This document shows, piece after piece, positions 33,809 to 41,262 of a stretch of DNA of 64,000 nucleotides. The position numbers and the translations under genes were made by a program. Positions within the stretch are counted from its first letter, which is position 1, and each line of letters starts with the position of its first letter. Origin of the DNA: Azophilus sp965221465. Lineage in GTDB: Bacteria; Pseudomonadota; Gammaproteobacteria; Pseudomonadales; Azotimanducaceae. The notes under the pieces were generated by a model. It had not been told where the DNA came from. It saw nothing but the letters and a program-made list of their open reading frames with translations, and made no database searches. The DNA lies in the NCBI GenBank assembly GCA_965221465.1, contig OZ244892.1:3968001-4032000 (forward strand). The letters run 5' to 3'.

Positions 33809-34234
33809 TTGCGTTTGAAGGCCCTCAAGACGATCATTCTGGACTATTTTCGTGCCGTCGAAACCGCCTCACCGGACCGGATGGCGGCCACCATCGAGCG
33901 CTACGCTTCTGACGACTACAGCTTTCGCGGCGTACATCCGTTCAACGAGCTGGTACGCGCAGAAGCCGTCGCGACCACAGCATGGAAGCCGCTGCGCACT
34001 TCCTTGATCCCGATGCAACGGCGCCAGGATATCTTCTTCGCCGGGCCAAACTTCATCGACGGCACACTCTGGGTCACCAGCATGGGAGCCTTCATGGGCC
34101 TGATGGACAACCCGTGGCTGGGGATACCGCCCACCGGCAAGATCGTGCTGCTGCCCTACTGCGAGTTTCATCGTATCGCCGACGACCGGATCGCCGAGTC
34201 CAGCGCGGTGGTGTACAACATGATCCCGGAATAG
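33809..34234 (+). pseudogene. Truncated SnoaL/NTF2-like protein
   Basis: Frame of 141 residues with a SnoaL/NTF2-like domain: SDDYSFRGVHPFNEL, LIPMQRRQDIFFAGPN and NPWLGIPPTGKIVLLPYCEFHRI. Relatives continue well past the point AESSAVVYNM, where this one stops at a junction with another broken gene. The only start is TTG 33809. Just upstream, another open frame from ATG 33697 (ISLEVLTSAYAAG, weakly amidase-like) runs into it out of frame. Both look like gene ends joined by deletion. Confidence 0.55.
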
Positions 34235-34236
34235 GC

Positions 34237-34478
34237 AGTGTTGCCCAGTAGGAAGACCGCAGACATGACGGTCCTTGACGTGAGGCCAAATCGCCGCTCC
34301 AGGTAGTCGAAGATGGGCGCGCAACCGAAACGCCGATGGCCCACCACGGCGTCGTGCGCCGACCGACGAAGTAGTGTTCCGCAGTGCGCGCCCGCTTGCT
34401 CAGGAAGAATCCGAGAACGAGGTTACCGACGATGCAGGCGATCAGAATCGCCCAGTTTAGAATGCCGAAATTGCTGAT
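34237..34478 (-). pseudogene. Broken sodium:solute symporter (SSS family) fragment
   Basis: Minus-strand reading gives the start of an SSS transporter (FGILNWAILIACIVGNLVLG, then RTAEHYFVGRRTTPWWAIGV). At about 34319 the frame shifts and the text jumps to a later part of the same protein (PIFDYLERRFGLTSRT, VMSAVFLLG). About 50 residues are missing in between, there is no start codon, and the remainder is gone. It directly follows the sulfatase stop, so it may once have been a transporter paired with that gene. Confidence 0.7.
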
Positions 34479-36683
34479 TTACACGTCCAATGTGATGGAG
34501 AGTCGCTCGAGAATCTGGTCGAATCTGAACGTGCCCTCGTATGAGCGACTGATTGGCGCACCGCGATTCTCACCGCAGCGCACGCCCGCGTTCAAACTGG
34601 TCACTTCCCACATGTTGGGAATATCGAGCGAACCTGACGAGTTTCCGTCCACAAACAACTCCATGCGCCCCGACGTTGTCGACGTCTTGCGTCCGCGCAG
34701 CGTCAGCCGATGCCGACCGCCCGACACGCGGTCAGCGGATTGCAATGAATAGCGTTTGGCACGCGTGAATATGTAGATGAACTCCACATGCCCGTCCCTC
34801 ATCAGGAACTCGTATCCGGCCATGCTGTCGCCGGATGCCAGCAATACGCCATTTCCTGGGGCCCTGACGATTTCCACATCGGCGGACATGGTGAAATCGT
34901 AGTTGAATATATCAGGCGCACTGCGCGGATCGATCCGCGTGGTATCCGGGTAGAAGAGGTAATGGGCACGCGGCGTCGGCGACACATCCGACTCCAGCGA
35001 CAGCAGATCGTCCTCGAGCGGCAGCACATTGTTGCGCTCGGCCTCTCGTCTCCACGCGGTAACCATCCTCTCGACTCGCTCAGGATGCTCGGCGGAACGG
35101 TCGTGGATTTCCGCAAAGTCGTTGCGGGAATCGTAAAGTGCCCAATGGTCATCCTCGAAACGCGTGCCGGATCGATGCTGCGTCACCGCCTTCCAGCCGT
35201 CGATCCAAATCGCCCGATCACCCGCAGTTTCGTAAAACTGGACGCGCTTGCGGGTTGGTGACGTCGGCGAGTCCAGCGTGTAGCCCAAGCTGATGCCGTC
35301 CACCGGTTCCGACGGAATGTCCGCCAATTCCAGCAGCGTCGGCATGATATCCGTCACGTGATGGTATTGCCCGCAGATGACGCCATTCGGCAATCCTCCG
35401 CCGGGCCAGTGGACGATCAATGGCGCGCGGATTCCCCCTTCGTAGGTATCGCCCTTGTAGAATTTAAGCGGCGTATTGCTTGCCTGGGCCCAACCTGGGC
35501 CGTAGCTGGGTTGACTTTGATCGCTGCCCACCTTGTCGATGTTCGCAATCAGTTCGTCAATGGGCTCCGGTTCGATATAGACCGCGCGATGCACGTCGAG
35601 CCTACCCGCGGGCGGGCCCCATGAACCCGCGCCGTTATCGGACATCGCCAGAACGATGGTGTCCTCGAGATGCCCGGTCTGATCGAGGAATTCCACCAGG
35701 CGTCGCAACTGGCTGTCGGTGTGGTGAAGAAATCCCGCATACGCCTCCTGCGTTCGCGCGCCGAAACGCCGCTCTTCATCGGAAAGATCCTGCCAAGCGG
35801 GAACATTTTCGTCGCGGGGCGCCAGTTCGGCGGTTTCGGGCGCGACCCCGAGCGCCTTCTGGCGACTGAACCGCTGTTCCCGTATCTCATCCCATCCGGC
35901 GTCATAACGGCCTCGATGCATCAACATGTAATCGGGCGGCACATGGTAGGGGAAGTGGCAAGCGCCGAAGGACAGATACAGGAAGAAGGGATCCGCCGCC
36001 GACGCAACCAGGTGATCCCTGATGAATGCCATGGACTGGTCGACCAAGTCCTCGGTCAGATGGTAGCCCCCCGTCTTGTCCGGATAGGTCGCGGCGCGGT
36101 TGCGAAACAGTTCCGGGTGCCAGTGGTCGGCGGCGGCGCCGAGAAAGCCGTACCAATGGTCGAACCCGCGGCCCGTCGGCCACTGGTCGAACGGTCCGAC
36201 CGCGTTCCGACCGGCCACTGTGGACAGGTGCCACTTGCCGACCGCGTAACATCCATAGCCTGACGGCCCAAGAATTTCCGGCAATGTCCGCACGTCGCTG
36301 CGGATCCAACCGCGGTAGCCGGGATGATCGCGCCCCCATTCGGCAATACTGCCCACCCCGGCGGCATGCGCGTTCAAACCGGTCAGCAGACTCGCTCGGG
36401 TCGGCGCACAAAGCGACGTGACATGGAAATTATTGAAGCGGACGCCGTTGGCGGCCAGCGCGTCCATGCACTCCGTGGGCACATCCGACCCATAGCACCC
36501 CAAATCGCCGAAACCGACGTCATCGAGCACGACAACCAGGATGTTCGGTTTGCGGCCCGGCTCCCGCCGTCGCCCAGCTGGCGAGTTTGTTGCGGTTGCA
36601 TCCAGCGTCTGACAACCACCGCTCATGGCGGCGGCCGCCGCCACGGTGGATGATTGCAGAAGTTTTCGCCGTGTGAGGCTCAA
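34479..36683 (-). CDS. Sulfatase (arylsulfatase-type), exported
   Basis: Formylglycine-dependent sulfatase of 734 residues. The modification motif CxPxR is SLCAPTRASLLTG with C92 becoming formylglycine, and metal ligands D54/D55 are in LDDVGFGDLG. The N-terminus MSLTRRKLLQSS with a following Ala-rich stretch and SGGC looks like a twin-arginine signal with a possible lipobox. The C-terminal 170 residues (around YDFTMSADVEIVRAPGNG) form an extra beta-sandwich-like domain. It would release sulfate from an ester outside the cytoplasm. Neighbours on both sides are broken genes, and no maturase is in the window. Confidence 0.92.
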   Translation of the reverse strand: MSLTRRKLLQSSTVAAAAAMSGGCQTLDATATNSPAGRRREPGRKPNILVVVLDDVGFGDLGCYGSDVPTECMDALAANGVRFNNFHVTSLCAPTRASLLTGLNAHAAGVGSIAEWGRDHPGYRGWIRSDVRTLPEILGPSGYGCYAVGKWHLSTVAGRNAVGPFDQWPTGRGFDHWYGFLGAAADHWHPELFRNRAATYPDKTGGYHLTEDLVDQSMAFIRDHLVASAADPFFLYLSFGACHFPYHVPPDYMLMHRGRYDAGWDEIREQRFSRQKALGVAPETAELAPRDENVPAWQDLSDEERRFGARTQEAYAGFLHHTDSQLRRLVEFLDQTGHLEDTIVLAMSDNGAGSWGPPAGRLDVHRAVYIEPEPIDELIANIDKVGSDQSQPSYGPGWAQASNTPLKFYKGDTYEGGIRAPLIVHWPGGGLPNGVICGQYHHVTDIMPTLLELADIPSEPVDGISLGYTLDSPTSPTRKRVQFYETAGDRAIWIDGWKAVTQHRSGTRFEDDHWALYDSRNDFAEIHDRSAEHPERVERMVTAWRREAERNNVLPLEDDLLSLESDVSPTPRAHYLFYPDTTRIDPRSAPDIFNYDFTMSADVEIVRAPGNGVLLASGDSMAGYEFLMRDGHVEFIYIFTRAKRYSLQSADRVSGGRHRLTLRGRKTSTTSGRMELFVDGNSSGSLDIPNMWEVTSLNAGVRCGENRGAPISRSYEGTFRFDQILERLSITLDV

Positions 36684-36695
36684 GTCAACCGCCCC

Positions 36696-36959
36696 TCAAG
36701 CGTGCAATGGCACGTGCAAATGCTCAAACATAGGTCCAAGGTGTTTTCTGTAGTTCTTCCAGAGCGCCAGCGCGTCCTTGTAAATCGGTTCGCGCACCTG
36801 GCTGGCGCTCGGCGTATTGACCAGACGCTTCGTCTCATGGAAGTTCAGCACTTGCGCTTCGAACGGCAACCCCAAATAACTTAGCATGCGCCGCGCCTGC
36901 CCCTCCAGATCTGCGACTGTGTCCTCATAGCGCACGTCGAGAATCCGGCCCGGACAAAG
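36696..36959 (-). pseudogene. C-terminal fragment of a sulfotransferase
   Basis: The last 85 or so residues of a sulfotransferase: PGRILDVRYEDTVADLEGQ, FLPFEA-like LGLPFEAQVLNFHETKR, then VREPIYKDALALWKNYRKHL. The 5' three-quarters including the PAPS-binding loop are absent upstream of about 36959. Distinct from the intact sulfotransferase at 8965. It ends 12 bases before the sulfatase start, suggesting that the two were once neighbours on one operon. Confidence 0.75.
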
Positions 36960-37205
36960 CCTTTGCCAACATAAACCATTCAGGCCCTTACATAACGTTG
37001 ACCACAGGTTGCCGGAAACTCATACTCTTGGAGAAGTGGAATTTCATTGGCGCACTTCGCCGGTGGTGCCCGAACTGGAATAAGACAGCACCAGCCAGGG
37101 GCAAAGGGAAAAGCGTTGGAGTTTGAATGGGACGACGAGAAAGGATGGACAACCGGATTCGGACCATCAGCGCAAGGGAAGCCTCCTACCAAGAGCGCAG
37201 AGACT

Positions 37206-37430
37206 ATGAGTCAGGATGACGTTGACACGATGCGAGTGGAGTACGACTTTTCGAAGGGCGTCAGAGGCAAGCACCACGAGGCCTACCGCCGCTGCACCAA
37301 CATCGTCGTACTGGAGCCCGATGTGGCGAGAGTTTTCCGGGATTCCGCAGCAGTGAATGGAGCCCTCAGAGCCATTGCACAGGTTCCTCAGGCCCATGTG
37401 CCCAACCCCCCGGAACAAGGTGCCATCTGA
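37206..37430 (+). CDS. Small antitoxin-like conserved protein
   Basis: Protein of 74 residues: RVEYDFSKGVRGKHHEAYRR, then NIVVLEPDVARVFRDSAAVN and ALRAIAQ. The YDFSKGVRG start and the DPDV-like middle recur in small uncharacterised proteins that I associate with toxin-antitoxin loci; no partner is assigned with confidence. The same open frame extends back to 37047 and passes through LEFEWDDEK (from 37116), which resembles the start of BrnT toxins, so an upstream toxin gene may have been deleted. Confidence 0.5.
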   Translation: MSQDDVDTMRVEYDFSKGVRGKHHEAYRRCTNIVVLEPDVARVFRDSAAVNGALRAIAQVPQAHVPNPPEQGAI

Positions 37431-37557
37431 TGATGGAACCGAAAGACGCACTTTACTCGATCGCGCTAGCGAGAAACGCGTCTGTGTTCATTTTCCACGT
37501 TCAAACCGGTAGTCGAAGCACCGCAAGTCCTCCTCGTAAAGCGATTCCACGCTCTCT

Positions 37558-37875
37558 CTAAGCGCCCCTGTCGTAGTAGCGCGAGTAGTGCCCGAGCCCC
37601 AGCCGCTCCGTGACGCCAGGACGGAAGCCCTCAAACAGGCCATCGGCACTCTCCACCAGCCGCAGCACCGTCTCCACCCCTTCCGGGCGCTTGAGGTCCA
37701 CCCCAATGGAGCGGCGGTTGCGCGCCAGAACGTCCTTGGGCGTCGCTGCATTTGGGCTGATCCGATCCACGCGAATCACTTCGGCACCCATGTCCGAGAG
37801 CATCATGCCGCAAAAGGGCCCCGGCCCGATGCCCGCCAGTTCAATGATGCGGTAGCCCGCCAGCGGTCCGCCCAT
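37558..37875 (-). pseudogene. N-terminal fragment of a CaiB/BaiF-type CoA-transferase
   Basis: 105 residues that match the first quarter of class III CoA-transferases / alpha-methylacyl-CoA racemases: GYRIIELAGIGPGPFCGMML, DMGAEVIRVDRI, RNRRSIGVDLKRPEG and FEGFRPGVTERLGLG. The frame then loses homology and stops; intact members have about 380-400 residues. A 127-base stretch on its left (37431-37557) shows nothing recognisable. Confidence 0.8.
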
Positions 37876-37963
37876 AGCCAATCCTCGAATGCCAAGTACG
37901 CGAAGGCGCCAGTTTAACGATGAAGCCAAAACAGGGAAACCGGCAGTTCACAGCAAGTTTTCC

Positions 37964-37994
37964 TTGCAACATAATTTGATAATTAGATAATTTG
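37964..37994 (+). promoter_or_regulatory. Promoter and tandem-repeat operator of the XRE-ImmA/PIN-like pair
   Basis: TTGCAA (37964-37969), 16 bases, GATAAT (37986-37991) is a good sigma70 promoter. Overlapping it are three head-to-tail 8-base units, ATAATTTG, ATAATTAG, ATAATTTG (37971-37994). The arrangement suits autoregulation by the HTH protein that starts at 38026, with an AGGAG ribosome site in between. Confidence 0.6.
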
Positions 37995-38025
37995 TGCATC
38001 CAGAGCTTGTCAACAGGAGAAACTG

Positions 38026-39159
38026 ATGAGGAGCGAAAACTCTTGGATCGGGACCAACATCAGCCGGTTGCGTTCGGATCGGCAGTTAACTCAAGAGGAG
38101 CTCGCCCGCCTAGCCGGGATCACTCGGGTCACCCTAGGAAAAGTCGAAAGAGGTGTCGTGCTGCCAAGAGCATCAACCCTCGGCGCGTTGGCGCGCTCGC
38201 TCGGTGTCTCCGTTCGTGAGTTGGTGGAACCTGTCCCGCGCTTGGAAGGAGTGCGTTTTCGCGCTGGCCGTCGCGTTCACAGCCGAGAGCAAATCCTCGC
38301 AGAGGTGGCGCACTGGCTGAACGGCTATAGCTGGCTGGAACGAGAGCTTGATGACCTGCGCCCTTACCAGTTTGCCTCCATCAGAGCGGATGTCGACCCG
38401 CCGATAGTCGCGAGAAAGGTGCGGGAGGCAGTTGGGGTCGGACCGTTTGAGCCGATCCGGGACATCTGCGGGTTGCTTGAGCATGCTGGCGTCAAGGTGC
38501 TGCTGCATCCGACCCAGCGCGAGTCCTACTTCGGCCTGAGCGTGAGCAGCGAAGGCGGCGGCCCCGCCGTCGTGGTCAACACATGGGACCGCATCTCGGT
38601 GGAACGGTGGATTTTCACCGCCGCCCACGAGTTGGGCCACTTAGTGCTGCACCCAAACCAATACAATCGAGCCGATACCGGGGAGTCCAAGGCCCCGGAG
38701 CAAGAGGCTGACGCATTCGCCAGCGAGTTTTTGATGCCCGCCACCGCTTTCATGCGCGAGTGGGACGAGACTCGGGGGCATCCGTTGCTCACTCGTGTGC
38801 TGAAGGTCAAACGCATCTTCCGAGTCAGCTACAAGACCATATTGTTCCGCCTCGTCGAATCAGGCCGGGAGCCCAAGTCCGTCTGGGCCTCGTTTCAAGC
38901 CCAACATAAGGCGTACTTCGGGGCAACTCTCAAGCGAGCCGAGGAGCCACGTGCGTTGGCGCAGAGCGAGTTCGCCTGGGACTGGCGGCGAGCCGGCGAA
39001 CCGGAGCGGCTGTCCCCGCATGACTTCGTGGAAGACCGCCTATGGCGCTTGGTGCGGCGCGCGCTTGAAGTGAAGTTGATTTCCCTTGGCCGTGCGGCCG
39101 AGATCGTTGGATTGACCCTAGACGACATGCGGATGCGGGCGCGGGCTTGGTGCGCATAG
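38026..39159 (+). CDS. XRE-family regulator fused to ImmA/IrrE-type metallopeptidase
   Basis: Protein of 377 residues. Residues 8-65 form an XRE helix-turn-helix (LTQEELARLAGITRVTLGKVERG). The central domain is an ImmA/IrrE-like zinc peptidase with H201-E202-L-G-H205 in AAHELGHLVLH, and EQEADAFASEFLMP supplies the third ligand. The C-terminal part continues with a helical domain typical of such antitoxin-like regulators. It overlaps the next gene by 13 bases. Xre-ImmA proteins of this kind serve as the antitoxin and repressor in toxin-antitoxin pairs, which fits the promoter repeats. Confidence 0.88.
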   Translation: MRSENSWIGTNISRLRSDRQLTQEELARLAGITRVTLGKVERGVVLPRASTLGALARSLGVSVRELVEPVPRLEGVRFRAGRRVHSREQILAEVAHWLNGYSWLERELDDLRPYQFASIRADVDPPIVARKVREAVGVGPFEPIRDICGLLEHAGVKVLLHPTQRESYFGLSVSSEGGGPAVVVNTWDRISVERWIFTAAHELGHLVLHPNQYNRADTGESKAPEQEADAFASEFLMPATAFMREWDETRGHPLLTRVLKVKRIFRVSYKTILFRLVESGREPKSVWASFQAQHKAYFGATLKRAEEPRALAQSEFAWDWRRAGEPERLSPHDFVEDRLWRLVRRALEVKLISLGRAAEIVGLTLDDMRMRARAWCA

Positions 39160-39665
39160 ACGGCTCGGCACCGACTGTCCTTTTGGCCGATGCCGACGTG
39201 CTGATCGATTACCGTGATACGGATCTAGGCATAGTCGCGCTGGTCGCCGAGCACCTCGCCCCTGTGACGGTTGTGTCACAGGTTCTCGATGAGGTTCGTG
39301 AGGTCTCCCATGCCGATGCCCTGCGGCTAGGGATTGATGTGGTCGAGCCCAGCATTGATCAGCTTGTCGAGGCCGGCAGTCGGAGAAGTAGGACGTCGTT
39401 CAACGATCAGCTCTGCTTCCTGCTCTGCCGCGACGCGGGCTGGACGTGTGTAACCAACGACGGCGCGCTCCGTCGCTTGTGCAAACAGAACAGCATAGTC
39501 ACCCGCTATGGCCTGCGACTGATGGTGGATCTTGTCCAAGCCCGCGCACTTTCAGCTGAGCGATCCATCAGTATTGCGCAGCAGATTCATGCCAACAACC
39601 CGCTGCACATCAACCAGCGCGTCCTTGGACGGTTCATCGCGGCCGTGCGGCGGCTATCCGATTGA
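39147..39665 (+). CDS. PIN-like putative toxin
   Basis: Protein of about 172 residues with a PIN-like fold: the first strand carries acidic residues in VLLADADVLIDYRD, a middle Glu is in VLDEVREV, and a later Asp is in WTCVTNDGALRR. It ends with a helical tail (SISIAQQIHANNP). Starts are TTG 39147 or GTG 39150, both inside the end of the XRE-ImmA gene, so the pair is coupled. Probably the ribonuclease toxin controlled by the upstream protein (inference from context and motifs). Confidence 0.72.
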   Translation: MVRIDGSAPTVLLADADVLIDYRDTDLGIVALVAEHLAPVTVVSQVLDEVREVSHADALRLGIDVVEPSIDQLVEAGSRRSRTSFNDQLCFLLCRDAGWTCVTNDGALRRLCKQNSIVTRYGLRLMVDLVQARALSAERSISIAQQIHANNPLHINQRVLGRFIAAVRRLSD

Positions 39666-39934
39666 GGGCCAGCTTGTTCGATTCGAAGCCCCATATCCGC
39701 TGCGCGAAAGGACCTCTTCAATTACGGGCAGTTCTGTTGTACGGCACATGCCTTGATCGTCTGGACGACGGCTTCAGCCTCGTAGACGAGGCGAGTTGTG
39801 TTTCGCAAACGGTACCAATTGGGCAGTATGCGCTTGACGTCAATCCACCGCAAATGGACGATATGCCGATGGTTCTCAGCGGTTCTGTTGCATTGGGAAA
39901 CAACCATGAAGAAGGACCCGGCGCAAGAAAGACC

Positions 39935-40378
39935 ATGAGTCGGCGCAATTCGACTGTTTTGCTCCTGCTGATGATCGCAGGGGCGCCCGCAGTGCAAGCT
40001 CAGCTGACCGAGAGTGAGGCGCTCCAATTCATGGCGCGCTTCGAGGCTGCCTTGGCCAGCGAGGACTTCGCCAACGTGGCGCCGCTCATCCACCCGCAGG
40101 CGGTGTTTCGGTTCAGCGAAGGCGACCATTCCGGCATGGCGGAAATCCAAGCCGCCATGGAGCGCACTTGGGCCCACGATGTTGACGGCGAAAGGTACTA
40201 TTTGACCAACAAGCGGGTTCTGCATAGCGGCCATGACGCTGCCACCGTGCTCTTCACTTGGAACTGGTCGGGCGATTCGGCGGAACACGGGCCCTTCGAG
40301 ATTGTGGGACGCGGCACCGTGCAACTGGTCCGCCACGATGGGTCCGTCAAGGTCCTTCTGGAGCATCTGAGCCGTTAG
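39935..40378 (+). CDS. Exported SnoaL-like/DUF4440-type protein
   Basis: Protein of 147 residues with a Sec signal peptide (STVLLLLMIAGAPAVQA, cleavage after QA) followed by an NTF2-like domain of the DUF4440 kind: FMARFEAALASEDFANVAPL, HPQAVFRFSEG and VLFTWNWSG. It would lie in the periplasm; function unknown. The open frame begins earlier (39662), but the signal peptide at ATG 39935 places the start. The 269-base stretch before it has no recognised gene. Confidence 0.7.
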   Translation: MSRRNSTVLLLLMIAGAPAVQAQLTESEALQFMARFEAALASEDFANVAPLIHPQAVFRFSEGDHSGMAEIQAAMERTWAHDVDGERYYLTNKRVLHSGHDAATVLFTWNWSGDSAEHGPFEIVGRGTVQLVRHDGSVKVLLEHLSR

Positions 40379-40434
40379 ATCCCATTCCTGTTTCTATAGC
40401 CGGGTGTACGTCAGATTTGTGAGATTTGGAGCCA

Positions 40435-40878
40435 CTATGTGTTGGCGCGGCGTTCCCAGAAGTCGTCGAAGCGGTTGCTGATGACAGCGCAGCGGAGGGC
40501 GAGGATGGCGTTTGCGCCGTTGACGGTCCAGTGCATGCCGCCGCGCTTGAGTCGACCGCCGACGAGGTTCCTGCATGCGCCCTCGATGACGCCGGTGGCG
40601 ACGCAAAGGCCCATGGCACGGAACTCGGGGTAGCGCATGCGTTCCCGGTTCCGGGAGAAGTAGTCCCGGTCCTTTCGGGTCGCCTCGCAGGAGTCGGCGT
40701 GCCTGCCGAGTTCGGCGATCAGTTCGTCGATGCGCCCTTGGTCAAGCTCGTCGCGGCGCTGCTTGCCCCAGGCGGCGGCGAGGTCGGAGCCGTGTCCGTA
40801 GATGGCCTTGGCGGCGTCCAACAGGTGCTGCTTGGCGTGGAAGACATCGCAAGCTCCTGGCGCGCGCCATGAGCTCAA
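40435..40878 (-). pseudogene. C-terminal remnant of an ISKra4-like transposase
   Basis: 147 residues similar to the end of ISKra4-family transposases: DVFHAKQHLLDAAKAIYG, YFSRNRERMRYPEFRAMG, then VIEGACRNLVGGRLKRGGMHW. The N-terminal two-thirds are absent and the frame changes upstream near 40878. Terminal inverted repeats were not identified. It marks past insertion-sequence activity next to the truncated restriction gene. Confidence 0.72.
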
Positions 40879-41016
40879 TCAATCGGGTTGGGAATGGCGG
40901 GCGGCAAGAACGGCTCTGGTCGTGGGGAAACAACTTGGGATTTCTTGCTTTGTTCCATCACCATCGTTCATTCGCTGATGGGCTAATGCGGGAAATGACC
41001 CTGGGCTTCTAATGAA

Positions 41017-41211
41017 CTAATGTGAGAAACAACACTTGTCAGTCACGAGGTCGATGCGCCGCCTGAAAACTCCCTGCAGGTTAGATTCCGCACCGCGCCT
41101 CCCTCCGCCAACCTTGTCAGTCGGCTGCCGATCCTCGTCCAGCACGGAATGCCGCACGGGAACCTCGTAGGGCGAGTTGAGAATGGGGGATTGGTTGAAG
41201 GCATCCGACAT
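41017..41211 (-). pseudogene. Truncated N-terminus of a type III restriction endonuclease-like protein, copy B
   Basis: Frame of 64 residues starting MSDAFNQSPILNSPYEVPVR, then HSVLDEDRQPT. Same N-terminal signature as copy A at 33317-33445, and likewise just downstream of priA (52 bases after its stop). The homology fades after about residue 35 and the rest of the roughly 1000-residue enzyme is missing. Confidence 0.6.
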
Positions 41212-41262
41212 GTCCGCATTTTGGCCGATGGCCTGCTACCTCGCTCATGTCTCGACAACGAG

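Noticed and set aside
33697..33912. Short plus-strand frame with weak amidase-like start (SLEVLTSAYAAG)
   Set aside because: Too short and too weak to name; it runs out of frame into the NTF2-like fragment and is mentioned only there.
39719..39910. Minus-strand frame with a protein-like text (ILPNWYRLRNTTRLVYE)
   Set aside because: Looks natural and could be an insertion-sequence remnant, but I cannot assign a family, and the longer frame is antisense to the exported DUF4440-type gene.
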